From assembly GCA_027493405.1 (NCBI GenBank), contig JAOSKV010000034.1:124001-188000 (forward strand): a stretch of DNA of 64,000 nucleotides. Direction: 5' to 3'. Every line of letters begins with the position of its first letter. Positions within the stretch are counted from its first letter, which is position 1. Made by a program: the position numbers and the translations under genes. Positions 36,945 to 45,794 of this stretch are shown one piece after another. The stretch is from FEB-22 sp003105195. GTDB taxonomy: Bacteria; Pseudomonadota; Alphaproteobacteria; Rhizobiales; Xanthobacteraceae. The notes under the pieces are model-generated. The model saw only the letters and a list, made by a program, of their open reading frames with translations. It was not told where the DNA came from and ran no database searches.

Positions 36945-38288
36945 ATGTTGCAGAGCTTCGACATGGTGGCGATCGTCGTGGTCGTGCTGGCGCTGGTGTT
37001 CAGCGGCGTGCACATCGCGGTGGCGCTCGGGGTCACGGCGGCGCTCGGCATCTACCTGATGACCGGCGACATCGAGGTGGTGCACACCTTCGTCGCCAAC
37101 ACGGCCTACGAGGCGCTGCGCGACTACGTGTTCGCGGTCATTCCGCTGTTCATGCTGATGGGCGACTTCGTCGCCAAGTGCGGGGCCGCGCGCGACCTCT
37201 ACACGCTCGCGAACCGCCTCTCCCGGTGGCTGCCGGCGCGGCTCGCGGTCGCGACCATCATCTCCAACGCCCTGTTCGCCTTCGTCACCGGCGTGAGCAT
37301 CGCGGCCGCCGCCGCGTTCTCGCGCATCGCCTATCCCGAGATGATGCGCTACGGCTACGACCGCCGCTTCGCGCTCGGCTGCATCGCGGGGAGCGCCTGT
37401 CTCGGCATGCTGATCCCGCCCTCGGTGCTGATGATCGTCTGGGCGGTGCTGACCGAGCTCTCGATCGGCAAGCTGTTCCTCGCCGGCGTGCTGCCCGGGC
37501 TGCTGCTGACCGGCCTGTTCTGCCTCTACGTGGTGGGGGCCGCGATCCTCGATCCGGCGGCCGCCGGGCACCGGCCGGCGGCGGCGCGGGCCCCGGTCGG
37601 CGCCGCGGTCACGGCGCCGGCGGAGCCCGAGGAGCCGATCGGGCCGCTCCTCGCCAGCACCGGGCTCGTGCTGCTCCTGATCGCGACCGTGCTGGGCGGC
37701 ATCTGGTTCGGTTTCTTCACGCCCACCGAAGGGGCGGGGGTCGGCGCGGTCGCGGCGCTGATCCTGGCGCTCGGCAAGGGCATCAGCCTGCGCGCGGTCT
37801 GGGACGTGGTGCTCAATGTCGGCCGCACCTCGGGGCCGCTGCTCTTGCTGCTGTTCTGCGCCCAGCTCTACTCGCGGGTCCTGTCCATGACGGGCTTCAC
37901 CGAGATGGCGAAGACCTTCCTGCTGTCGACCGGCGCCGGGACCTTCGGCGTGCTCGCCGTGATGCTCGCGATCTGGGTCGCGCTCGGCTGCCTGATCGAT
38001 TCGATCTCCATCATCCTGCTCACGGTGCCGATCTTCCACCCGATCGCGGTGCAGCTCGGGATCGATCCGCTCGCCTTCGCGATCATGGGGATCCTGGCCG
38101 TGGAGGCGGGGCTGCTTACGCCGCCTTTCGGGATCCTGGTGTTCACTGTCAAGGCCTCGGTGCCCGACCCCGACCTGCAGCTGGGCGAGATCTTCCGCGG
38201 TGCGGTGCCCTACTGGCTGATCCTGGTGCTGGTGGTGCTGGTCATCGCCCTGTTCCCGCCGGTCGCGACCTTCCTGCCGCGGCTTTGA
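36945..38288 (+). CDS. dctM: TRAP transporter large permease (DctM family)
   Basis: 447 aa, about twelve membrane segments. Family motifs: IPLFMLMGDFVAKCG near residues 66-80, GSACLGMLIPPSVLMIVWAV near 149-168, GFFTPTEGAGVGAVAAL near 262-278 and LTPPFGILVFTVKA near 400. A hydrophilic insert (about residues 208-235, Ala/Pro/Glu-rich) separates the halves. It carries the sodium-driven transport step of the TRAP system. The gene follows dctQ by 39 bases and is followed by a lyase gene in the same direction. Confidence 0.9.
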   Translation: MLQSFDMVAIVVVVLALVFSGVHIAVALGVTAALGIYLMTGDIEVVHTFVANTAYEALRDYVFAVIPLFMLMGDFVAKCGAARDLYTLANRLSRWLPARLAVATIISNALFAFVTGVSIAAAAAFSRIAYPEMMRYGYDRRFALGCIAGSACLGMLIPPSVLMIVWAVLTELSIGKLFLAGVLPGLLLTGLFCLYVVGAAILDPAAAGHRPAAARAPVGAAVTAPAEPEEPIGPLLASTGLVLLLIATVLGGIWFGFFTPTEGAGVGAVAALILALGKGISLRAVWDVVLNVGRTSGPLLLLLFCAQLYSRVLSMTGFTEMAKTFLLSTGAGTFGVLAVMLAIWVALGCLIDSISIILLTVPIFHPIAVQLGIDPLAFAIMGILAVEAGLLTPPFGILVFTVKASVPDPDLQLGEIFRGAVPYWLILVLVVLVIALFPPVATFLPRL

Positions 38289-38395
38289 CGGGGCCGGCGC
38301 GATCGGGCAATTCTTGGTGGATCGCCCCGCCTCGCCCCGGGACGCGCCCCGCACGGGCGGATATAAGCGTCCCGGTCCTGTCGAAAGTCACGCCC

Positions 38396-39250
38396 ATGCC
38401 GCCCCGTCCCACGATCGCGGAGAAGCGCCGCAGGTATCGCGAGCTCCACCAGGCGGGCTGCTTCGTGCTGCCCAATCCCTGGGACGTCGGCACCGCGCGC
38501 TACCTGCAGCACCTCGGCTTCGAGGCGCTCGCGACCACGAGCTCCGGGCTCGCCTTCGGCCTCGGGCTCCCCGATGCCGACTGGGCGGTGCCGGTCGACG
38601 TGGTGCTGGCGCACATCCGCGGCCTGGTCGAGGCGACCGACCTGCCCGTGAACGCCGACTTCGAGTCGGGCTACGCGCACGAGCCCGAGGGCGTCGCCGG
38701 GAACGTGCGGCGCTGCGTGGAGACCGGCGTCGCCGGGCTCTCGATCGAGGACGCGACCGGCGACCGCGCGGCGCCGCTCTATGACTTCGCGCTCGCGGTC
38801 GAGCGGATCCGCGCCTCGCGCGACGCGATCGACCGGGCAGGCGGCGAGGTCGTGCTCACGGCGCGCTGCGAGAGCTTCCTGGTGGGACGGCCGGATCTCG
38901 ACGAGGTGGTGCGGCGCCTGGCGGCCTATGCGGAAGCCGGGGCCGACTGCCTCTATGCGCCGGGCCTGCGCACGCGTGCGGAGATCGCGGCCGTGGTCGA
39001 CGCAGTGGCGCCGAAACCCGTCAACATCCTGATGTCGGGGCCGCTCGGCCTCACGGTCGCCGACCTCGCGGCGCTGGGAGCGCGCCGGATCAGCCTCGGC
39101 TCGGCGCTCGCGCGCGCCGCGTGGGGCGGCTTCATCCGAGCCGCGCGCGAGCTCGCCGAGGAGGGGCGCTTCGAAGCGCTCGCCGACGCCGCGCCCTTCG
39201 CCGAGCTCAATACCTTCTTCCGCAACGACGTGCAGCGGAGAGCCCCGTGA
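38396..39250 (+). CDS. isocitrate lyase/PEP mutase superfamily protein
   Basis: 284 aa. TIM-barrel motifs NPWDVGTARYLQHLGFEALA near residues 25-44, VNADFESGY with the Mg-binding acidic residues near 83-91, LSIEDATG near 115, LTARCES near 150. The KKCGH motif of true isocitrate lyase is absent, so this is a carboxy-PEP-mutase/oxaloacetate-hydrolase-like member that likely acts on 2-oxo acids. The stop overlaps the GTG of the next gene. It sits just after the TRAP genes, possibly for metabolism of the imported acid. Confidence 0.8.
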   Translation: MPPRPTIAEKRRRYRELHQAGCFVLPNPWDVGTARYLQHLGFEALATTSSGLAFGLGLPDADWAVPVDVVLAHIRGLVEATDLPVNADFESGYAHEPEGVAGNVRRCVETGVAGLSIEDATGDRAAPLYDFALAVERIRASRDAIDRAGGEVVLTARCESFLVGRPDLDEVVRRLAAYAEAGADCLYAPGLRTRAEIAAVVDAVAPKPVNILMSGPLGLTVADLAALGARRISLGSALARAAWGGFIRAARELAEEGRFEALADAAPFAELNTFFRNDVQRRAP

Positions 39251-40407
39251 AGATCGTCTCGGAGGCGGAGCCGCGCACCGGCCAGCCCGTCGGGCTGCCG
39301 GTCGAGACCCGGGAGGCGCCTCGGCCGGGACCGGTCCGGCTCGACGGGCGCTTCGGCCATCTCGAGAAGCTGGAGGCGGGGCATGCCGGGGCGCTGTGGG
39401 AGGCGGTCAAGGGCGACGAGGCCCTGTGGACCTACATGGGTTACGGCCCCTTCGCGGACGCGGCGGCCTTCTCGGCCTGGGTCGCGCAGCGGGCAGCCCT
39501 CGCCGACCCCTACGCCTATGCGGTGATCGACGCCGCCGGCCGGGCGGTCGGCATCGTGACGCTGATGGAGATCCGCCCCGCAATGCGGGTGATCGAGGTC
39601 GGCAACATCGTCTATGCGCCGGCGCTCCAGCACACGCCGCTCGCCACCGAGGTCCAGTACCTCCTCGCCCGCCACGTCTTCGAGACGCTCGGCTACCGCC
39701 GCTACGAGTGGAAGTGCAACGCCCTCAATGCGCCGTCGCGGCGCGCGGCGGAGCGCTTCGGCTTCACCTTCGAGGGCGTCTTCCGCGCCCACATGATCGT
39801 CAAGGGGCGCAACCGCGACACCGCATGGTATGCGATGCTCGACGCCGAATGGCCGGCCCGCAAGGTCGCGTTCGAGCGCTGGCTCGCGCCCGAGAATTTC
39901 GACGCGCAGGGCCGGCAGCGCACCCGGCTCTCGGTGATGAACCAGGCCCAGGCGGTCGAGAACGGCGTGAGGCTGCGGCGGGCCTCGCTCGCCGAGCTGC
40001 CCGAGATCGCCGCCTTCACGCTCGCGGCGTTCCAGGCCTTCGACCCGTTGACGCGGCGCCAGGCCAAGGTGATCGCGGACAATTACGACATGCTGCTGCG
40101 CGAGAACGAGGTCTGGGTGGTGGAGGGGGAGCATGGGCTCGACGCCGCGCTCGGCCTCGTCGTCGGCCGCGACGTGGAGCTGATGGTGACGGCGGTCGCC
40201 TCGGGCGCGCAGGCGCGCGGGCTCACCGAGGCGCTCTTGAACTTCGCGGAGCACCGGACCCGGGCGCTCGGGCTCTCGGTGCTGCGCGTGCTCGTCAACA
40301 AGAACCTGGCCCGGCAGACCGAGTGGTACGGCCGCCGGGGCTTCCAGCGTCTCGACATCGTCGATCCGCGCGAGGAGGTGATCCACATGGCCAAGACGCT
40401 CGACTGA
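39247..40407 (+). CDS. tandem GNAT N-acetyltransferase (two domains)
   Basis: 386 aa from a GTG that overlaps the previous stop. The first GNAT domain (about 30-200) is RimJ/RimL-like: VGIVTLMEIRPAMRVIEVGN, then LGYRRYEWKCNALNAPSRRA and RFGFTFEGVFRAHMI. The second (about 245-380) starts VRLRRASLAELPEIAAFTLA and has the C-terminal NKNLARQTEWYGRRGFQRLD. Acetyl-CoA-binding signs are clear in the first domain and weaker in the second (MVTAVASGAQARGL). Known as a fused two-GNAT arrangement in proteobacteria; substrate unknown. Confidence 0.82.
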   Translation: MKIVSEAEPRTGQPVGLPVETREAPRPGPVRLDGRFGHLEKLEAGHAGALWEAVKGDEALWTYMGYGPFADAAAFSAWVAQRAALADPYAYAVIDAAGRAVGIVTLMEIRPAMRVIEVGNIVYAPALQHTPLATEVQYLLARHVFETLGYRRYEWKCNALNAPSRRAAERFGFTFEGVFRAHMIVKGRNRDTAWYAMLDAEWPARKVAFERWLAPENFDAQGRQRTRLSVMNQAQAVENGVRLRRASLAELPEIAAFTLAAFQAFDPLTRRQAKVIADNYDMLLRENEVWVVEGEHGLDAALGLVVGRDVELMVTAVASGAQARGLTEALLNFAEHRTRALGLSVLRVLVNKNLARQTEWYGRRGFQRLDIVDPREEVIHMAKTLD

Positions 40408-40432
40408 TCGGCAAGCGGAGGAGAAACGCGGG

Positions 40433-41191
40433 ATGGCTGGACGGCTGAAGGGGAAGGTCGCGCTCGTGACGGCGGCGGGGCAGGGCATCGGACGGGCGAT
40501 CGCGGAGGCCTTCGTCAAGGAAGGCGCCAAGGTGATCGCGACCGATCTCGATCCGAAGAAGCTCAAGGGCATTCGGCGCGCGACGCTCGCCAGGCTCGAC
40601 GTGCGCGCGACCCGGGAGGTCGAGGACCTGGTCAAGCAGATGAGCCGCAAGCTCGGCACCATCGACACGCTGGTGAACTGCGCGGGCTTCGTGCATCACG
40701 GGACCGTGCTCGAGTGCTCCGAGGAGGACTGGGACCTCTCCTTCGATATCAACGTCAAGTCCATGCACCGCACCATCCGCGCCTGCCTGCCCGGCATGCT
40801 GAAGAAGGGCAGGGGATCGATCGTCAACATCTCGTCGGGCGCCTCCTCGGTGCGCGGCCTGCCGCACCGGTACGTCTACGGCGCCACCAAGGCCGCGGTG
40901 ATCGGGCTCACCAAGGCGGTCGCCGCGGACTTCATCAAGAAGGGCATCCGCGCCAACGCGATCTGTCCCGGCACCGTGCAGTCGCCCTCGCTCGACGGGC
41001 GCATCGCCACGCTCGCCAAGTCCTCGGGCCAGTCGGTGGCGGCGATCCGCCAGGCCTTCATCGACCGCCAGCCCATGGGCCGGCTCGGCACGGCCGAGGA
41101 GGTCGCCTGGCTCGCGGTCTATCTCGCCTCCGACGAGGCGAGCTACACGACGGGCCACATCCACCTGGTCGACGGCGGCTTCGCGCTGTAG
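40433..41191 (+). CDS. SDR, 2-keto-3-deoxy-L-fuconate dehydrogenase/BDH2-like
   Basis: 252 aa. Cofactor loop TAAGQGIGRAIAEAF near residues 13-27, D37-x-D39 suggesting NAD preference, NCAG near 80, catalytic S and YVYGATKAAV with Tyr/Lys near 148-152, CPGTVQSPSLDGRI. That last motif with RQPMGRLGTAEEVA is typical of the KDF-dehydrogenase/DHRS6 branch. It oxidises a hydroxyl of a keto-deoxy sugar acid or hydroxy acid. In one run with the lyase, GNAT and epimerase genes; good ribosome site GGAGGAG. Confidence 0.82.
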   Translation: MAGRLKGKVALVTAAGQGIGRAIAEAFVKEGAKVIATDLDPKKLKGIRRATLARLDVRATREVEDLVKQMSRKLGTIDTLVNCAGFVHHGTVLECSEEDWDLSFDINVKSMHRTIRACLPGMLKKGRGSIVNISSGASSVRGLPHRYVYGATKAAVIGLTKAVAADFIKKGIRANAICPGTVQSPSLDGRIATLAKSSGQSVAAIRQAFIDRQPMGRLGTAEEVAWLAVYLASDEASYTTGHIHLVDGGFAL

Positions 41192-41223
41192 GCCGCGGTC
41201 GACGGACCCCGAGGGAGGACCTC

Positions 41224-42206
41224 ATGCACATCCTGATCACCGGTGCGGCCGGCATGATCGGCCGCAAGCTGACCGAGCGGCTCGTGAAATCGGGCGAGCT
41301 CAACGGGCAGGCGATCGACCGGCTCACGCTTGCCGACGTGGTCGCGCCGGCGGCGCCCGCGGGATTCTCCGGCAAGGCCGAGACGCTCACCTCCGACCTC
41401 TCGGCCGCGGGCGAGGCCCAGCGCCTGGTGGCCGGGCGCCCGGACGTGATCTTCCATCTCGCCGCGATCGTCTCGGGCGAGGCCGAGCTCGACTTCGAGA
41501 AGGGCTACCGCATCAACCTCGACGGCACGCGCGCGCTGCTCGAGGCCGTGCGGGGCAGGGCGAGAGCTACCATCCGAAATTCGTCTTCACCTCGTCGATC
41601 GCGGTGTTCGGCGCGCCGTTTCCGGACGCGATTCCGGACGAGTTCCATCTCACGCCGCTCACCTCCTACGGGACCCAGAAGGCGATCGGCGAGCTCCTGC
41701 TCGCCGACTTTACGCGGCGCGGCTTCCTCGACGGGGTCGGCATCCGCCTGCCGAGCATCGTGGTGCGGCCCGGCAAGCCGAACAAGGCGGCCTCGGGCTT
41801 CTTCTCGGGCATCATCCGCGAGCCGCTGGCCGGGGAGGAGGCGGTGCTGCCGGTGGAGGAGAGCGTGCTGCACTGGCACGCGAGCCCGCGCTCGGCGGTG
41901 GGGTTCCTGGTCCATGCCGCCGGCCTCTCGCGCGAGAGCCTCGGGCCGCGCGTGAACCTGACCATGCCGGGCGTGTGCTGCACGGTCGCCGAGCAGATCG
42001 CGGCCTTGAAGCGGGTGGCGGGCGAGAAGGTCGCGGCGCGGATCCGGCGGGCGCCGGACGCGCTGGTGATGCGGATCGTCGCGGGCTGGCCGAGCCGCTT
42101 CGACGCGCGCCGCGCGCTCGCGCTGGGCTTCACGGTGGAGAAGAGCTTCGACGACATCATCCGCGCCCATATCGAGGACGAGCTCGGCGGCAGGATCGCG
42201 GCGTGA
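41224..42206 (+). CDS. NAD-dependent epimerase/dehydratase, D-erythronate dehydrogenase-like (one frameshift)
   Basis: About 327 codons. The N-terminus MHILITGAAGMIGRKLTERL is a Rossmann motif, then DVIFHLAAIVSGEAELDFE. The frame breaks near 41552-41555; adding one G to the GGGG run there continues as YHPKFVFTSSIAVFGAPFPD, with YGTQK supplying the catalytic Tyr/Lys. The second half (RLPSIVVRPGKPNKAASGFF, then WHASPRSAVGFLVHAA) matches DenD-type D-erythronate dehydrogenases. No OtnI/OtnC partners are nearby, so the substrate is open. Last gene of the run that starts with the TRAP transporter. Confidence 0.78.
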
Positions 42207-42231
42207 GAGCGGGTGCGCAGTCATCCTCGGC

Positions 42232-42344
42232 GTCATTCCGGCCGAGCGGAGCGAGAGCCGGAACCCATATCCTCGGTGATCGAGATTCCGAAAGGCAGGG
42301 GCCATGGATCCCGGCTCTCGCGCTTTGCGCTCGGCCGGGATGAC
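42232..42344. repeat. 113-bp dispersed palindromic repeat
   Basis: The left arm 42232-42268 (starts GTCATTCCGGCCGAGCG) and right arm 42304-42344 (ends CGCTCGGCCGGGATGAC) are imperfect reverse complements enclosing a 35-base centre. This type of GTCATTCC...GGAATGAC intergenic element is common in alphaproteobacterial genomes. It fills the gap between the epimerase gene and sfsA and could fold into a long hairpin ending the upstream transcript. Confidence 0.7.
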
Positions 42345-42360
42345 GGGGGAGTGTGCCGTC

Positions 42361-43075
42361 GTGCGCTTCGCCGCGCCGCTGATTCCCGGCCACCCTGGTG
42401 CGGCGCTACAAGCGGTTCCTCGCCGACGTGGTGCTGCCGTCCGGCGCGGAGGTCACGGTGCATGTCGCCAATCCGGGCGCCATGCTCGGGCTCGCGACCC
42501 CCGGCGCGCGGGTCTGGCTCTCCAGGTCGGCGAATGCGAAGCGCAAGCTCGCCTATTCGTGGGAGCTGGTGGAGGTCGATCTCGGCGCGGGCGTCGAGGT
42601 CGTCGGCGTCGATACGGCCCATCCGAATGCCCTGGTCGCCGAGGCGCTGGCGGTGGGGCGGATCCCGCCGCTCTCGGGCTACGACACGATCCGCCGCGAG
42701 GTCCCGTACGGACGCGGCTCGCGCGTCGATTTCCGGCTCGCGCGCGAGGGCAGGCCCGCCTGCTACCTGGAGGTCAAGAACGTCCACCTGATGCGCGCGC
42801 CCGGCCTCGCCGAGTTCCCGGACTGCGTGACCGCACGCGGTGCGCGGCACCTCGATGAGCTCGCCGACATGGCGGCGGCGGGCGAGCGCGCCGTCATGCT
42901 GTTCCTGGTCCAGATCGGCTCGGCGACGCGCTTCGCGCTCGCCCGAGACCTCGATCCCGCCTATGGGGCGGCCTTCGACCGGGCGCGGGCGCGCGGGGTC
43001 GAGGCGATCGCCTGGACCTGCAGCCTCACGACCGAGGGAATCGAGCTCGCCCGGGAGATCCCGGTGCTGGGCTGA
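42361..43075 (+). CDS. sfsA: SfsA, sugar fermentation stimulation protein homologue (one frameshift)
   Basis: About 238 codons. From GTG 42361 it reads MRFAAPLIPG, the standard SfsA start, and then breaks. Removing one C from GGCCACC at 42389-42394 joins it to TLVRRYKRFLADVVLPSG, then VHVANPGAMLGL, YLEVKNVHLM and FPDCVTARGARHLDEL, all family motifs. The nuclease-like fold has the E-x-K site in LEVKNV. Function in the cell is not well set; E. coli SfsA binds DNA and affects maltose genes. The dispersed repeat lies just upstream. Confidence 0.85.
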
Positions 43076-43171
43076 GGGGGCCTGTTTTCCTTGCGCGGGC
43101 GGCGCTGAATCCTACATAGAAGGGGCGGCGGCAGGCAGCCGCGGGAGCGCGGCAGGGCCGCGGGACTTTGC

Positions 43172-43996
43172 ATGACCTATGTGGATGCGGCGGCGGCCCC
43201 GCTGCGCAAGACCGGCCAGATCAAGCTCTACGGATCCGAGGCCTTTGCGGGCATGCGCGAGGCCGGGCAGCTGGTCGCCGAATGCCTGGACATGCTGGCC
43301 GCCGAGGTCGCCCCCGGGGTCACGACCGAGCGGATCGACCGGCTGGTGTTCGAGTTCGCCATGGACCAGGGGGCGCGGCCCGCGACCCTGATGTACCGCG
43401 GCTACAACAGGTCGACCTGCACCTCCATCAACCACGTGGTCTGCCACGGCATCCCCAACGACAAGCCGCTCAAGGAGGGCGACATCGTCAATATCGACGT
43501 CACCCTGATCGTCGACGGCTGGCACGGGGATTCGAGCCGCATGTACCCGATCGGGGCGGTGCCGCGGCGCGCCGAGCGGCTGATCGAGGTGACCTACGAG
43601 GCCATGATGCGCGGCATCGGCGCGATCCGGCCGGGCGCGACCACCGGCGACATCGGCGCCGCGATCCAGGGCTATGTCGAGCCGCAGCACATGAGCGTGG
43701 TGCGCGACTTCTGCGGCCACGGCCTCGGCCGCCTGTTCCACGACGAGCCGAACATCGTGCATGTCGGCCGGCCCGGCGAGGGCGTCGTGCTCAAGCCCGG
43801 CATGCTGTTCACGGTCGAGCCCATGATCAATCTCGGGCGCCCGCACGTGAAGGTGCTCTCGGACGGCTGGACCGCGGTCACGCGCGACCGCTCGCTCTCG
43901 GCGCAGTTCGAGCACACCGTGGGCGTGACCGAGACCGGCGTCGAGATCTTCACGCTCTCGCCCAAGGGCCTGCACAAGCCGCCCTATCCGGCCTGA
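43172..43996 (+). CDS. map: type I methionine aminopeptidase
   Basis: 274 aa. All metal and catalytic residues are present: H92 (VVCHGIPN), D109 (VNIDVT), D120 (GWHGDSSRM), H183 (CGHGLGR), E216 (FTVEPM), E247 (QFEHTVG). It removes the first Met from new proteins on the ribosome. An N-terminal extension of about 15 residues precedes the core and no zinc-finger is seen. It lies 61 bases before radC, the usual map-radC order in alphaproteobacteria. Confidence 0.95.
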   Translation: MTYVDAAAAPLRKTGQIKLYGSEAFAGMREAGQLVAECLDMLAAEVAPGVTTERIDRLVFEFAMDQGARPATLMYRGYNRSTCTSINHVVCHGIPNDKPLKEGDIVNIDVTLIVDGWHGDSSRMYPIGAVPRRAERLIEVTYEAMMRGIGAIRPGATTGDIGAAIQGYVEPQHMSVVRDFCGHGLGRLFHDEPNIVHVGRPGEGVVLKPGMLFTVEPMINLGRPHVKVLSDGWTAVTRDRSLSAQFEHTVGVTETGVEIFTLSPKGLHKPPYPA

Positions 43997-44057
43997 CCGA
44001 TTGCCAAACGGGCCGGCCCGGCCCCATGCTGGCGGCATCGGCAGCCGCGGGTGGAGC

Positions 44058-44756
44058 ATGGACGAGGGGGGCGAGCGGGACGAGGCGGACGCGCCTCACT
44101 ATCACGGCCACCGCGAGCGTCTGCGCGACCGCTTCCTGGAGGCGGGCGGCGACGCGCTCGCCGACTACGAGCTCATCGAGCTCCTGCTGTTCCGCGCGAT
44201 TCCGCGCCGCGACGTGAAGCCGCTCGCCAAGAAGCTGCTCGAGGAATTCGGCTCGTTCGCCGAAGTGATCGCCGCGCCCGAGGCGCGATTGAAGGCGCGG
44301 CTGAAGCCCGCCGCGATCGCCGAGCTGAAGATCGTCAAGGCCGCGGCCGACCGGCTCGCCCGCGGTGCCGTGCGCAAGCGGCCGGTGCTCTCCTCGTGGT
44401 CGTCGGTGATCGATTATTGCCGCAGCGCCCAGGCCTTCGCGGAGCGCGAGGAGTTCCGCATCCTGTTCCTCGACAAGCGCAACCAGCTGATCGCCGACGA
44501 GGTGCAGCAGACCGGCACCGTCGACCACGCTCCGGTCTATCCGCGCGAGGTGATCAAGCGCGCGCTCGAGCTCGCCGCCACCGCCGTGATCCTGGTGCAC
44601 AACCACCCCAGTGGGGATCCGACACCGAGTCGGGCGGACATCCAGATGACCCAGGCGATCGCCGAGATCGCCAAGCCGCTCGGCATCGCGGTGCACGACC
44701 ACATCATCGTCGGCAAGGACGGGCATGCGAGCCTGAAGGGGCTGAAGCTGATCTGA
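44058..44756 (+). CDS. radC: RadC-family JAB/MPN protein
   Basis: 232 aa from ATG 44058. The N-terminal helix-hairpin-helix part reads HRERLRDRFLEAGGDALADY. The JAMM metalloprotease-like motif is VILVHNHPSGDPTPSRADI near residues 176-194, with the upstream Glu in HAPVYPREVIKRAL. RadC's role is unclear; the old link to recombination repair is doubtful. The last 86 or so bases of the gene (44663-44748) recur at 45709-45794, bounding a foreign insert. Confidence 0.92.
   Translation: MDEGGERDEADAPHYHGHRERLRDRFLEAGGDALADYELIELLLFRAIPRRDVKPLAKKLLEEFGSFAEVIAAPEARLKARLKPAAIAELKIVKAAADRLARGAVRKRPVLSSWSSVIDYCRSAQAFAEREEFRILFLDKRNQLIADEVQQTGTVDHAPVYPREVIKRALELAATAVILVHNHPSGDPTPSRADIQMTQAIAEIAKPLGIAVHDHIIVGKDGHASLKGLKLI
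44663..44748 (+). repeat. 86-bp direct repeat, copy 1 (3' end of radC)
   Basis: Identical to 45709-45794 except for one base (C at 44732, G at 45777). Copy 1 encodes the RadC residues EIAKPLGIAVHDHIIVG and beyond to GLK. The pair is 1,046 bp apart. The layout resembles attachment sites of an element integrated at a gene's 3' end. Confidence 0.85.
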
Positions 44757-45708
44757 AATGGCAAACGCAGAATCGATGCAGATGGGCGGCGCATCTCCTT
44801 GTCTTTGTGGAGATACGGGGATGGCATTTCTGCGGTTCATGTCCGCGGTTCATGCGGTCGCATTCATCGCCCTGGCATGGCCTTGGTTTCGGGACGAAAC
44901 ATTGGTTCGCGCGATCAGCGGCACGCCGGGTAGCCGAAGCGCTTGATCATGTCGCTCCCCGACATCGTGTGAAATTCGGACGTGTTCATGAAACGGTTTG
45001 CGGTGAGGTATTGGCGCAGGGCCGCATTATAGGCGCTGAGCATTGATTGCGTGCTGGACGGAGTGTGGCCGGCGTGAAACGCCAGCGTCGCGCCGGGCGC
45101 GACGCAGACATTTCGGATCTTCAGGAACATCGTGCAGGCTGATCGGCACATAGTGTCGATGCGAAAGCGCTCGCCCGAGGCGTTATACTGCTTTATCACC
45201 GCCCAGTAACGTCCGAACTCGGCGGCATTGCGCGCGCCCGTGCCCATGCCCAAAGCCGACACTGAGCCCTCGGCGTGCGCCGGCTGGAGCACGAACCCGC
45301 CAAGAAACGCCAACGCACCCAACACGTGCACAACCCGCCACCTTTTGAGCACAGAGCCCTGAAAAACGATCGGGTTCTGATTGGAATTCGCAGATCCATC
45401 TCCTCTTTCCTTGACAGGTCCGCGGTGATTCTCGTCTGCGCGGCAAATTTCCGATGTGCCGTCATGAAATTTCCCCTACCGTTCGACCTGACGCGTAGCG
45501 CCTTCGTTGAAGGCGCCACTCGTGCCAATGCCCTAGCCCGGCTGCTGCTTGTGCTGCATCCACCGATACGCACACACCTACACTTGGCGTATCCACGATA
45601 TTCAGACCGCCCGCGTTGGTGCAAGCTTCAAGTTCTGATCCTGCAACACTTCAAACATGAGGCCCCGGCATCGCGCGGAGCTTTTCGTACGCAACTGAGC
45701 GCGCCGGT
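44757..45708. mobile_element. lower-GC insert between duplicated radC ends (possible relic island)
   Basis: About 950 bp whose base composition is clearly less GC-rich than the flanks (for example 45361-45660, with runs such as GAAATTT and AATTCGC). It holds one recognisable gene on the minus strand (44915-45352). A 62-codon plus-strand frame (44758-44946) has little support. There is no integrase, transposase or terminal inverted repeat, so if it was a mobile element it has been gutted. 45353-45708 shows no convincing gene. Confidence 0.6.
44915..45352 (-). CDS. periplasmic protein with ClpP-like SxC motif, in the radC insert
   Basis: 145 aa from GTG 45352. Residues 5-27 form a signal peptide (VVHVLGALAFLGGFVLQPAH, cleavage after AEG). 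The mature part has RIDTMCRSACTMFLKI and VCVAPGATLAFHAGH. These match a family of alphaproteobacterial periplasmic proteins related to ClpP-like folds (COG3904 type), in which S-A-C-T holds the putative nucleophile. Four Cys could form disulfides. The start is uncertain: an ATG with AAGGA upstream lies about 50 bases earlier in another frame. Its lower GC and place between repeats mark it as imported. Confidence 0.6.
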   Translation of the reverse strand: MLKRWRVVHVLGALAFLGGFVLQPAHAEGSVSALGMGTGARNAAEFGRYWAVIKQYNASGERFRIDTMCRSACTMFLKIRNVCVAPGATLAFHAGHTPSSTQSMLSAYNAALRQYLTANRFMNTSEFHTMSGSDMIKRFGYPACR

Positions 45709-45794
45709 CGAGATCGCCAAGCCGCTCGGCATCGCGGTGCACGACCACATCATCGTCGGCAAGGACGGGCATGCGAGGCTGAAGGGGCTGAAGC
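45709..45794 (+). repeat. 86-bp direct repeat, copy 2 (fragment of radC 3' end)
   Basis: 85 of 86 bases match the end of radC at 44663-44748. In frame it reads EIAKPLGIAVHDHIIVG and onward to GLK, then diverges (QFIELLRRR instead of LI-stop). There is no start codon or RadC core with it, so it is a non-functional fragment or an attachment site. Confidence 0.85.

Noticed and set aside
44758..44946. 62-codon frame right after radC
   Set aside because: No good ribosome site and no recognisable family; overlaps the minus-strand gene. Left inside the insert description.
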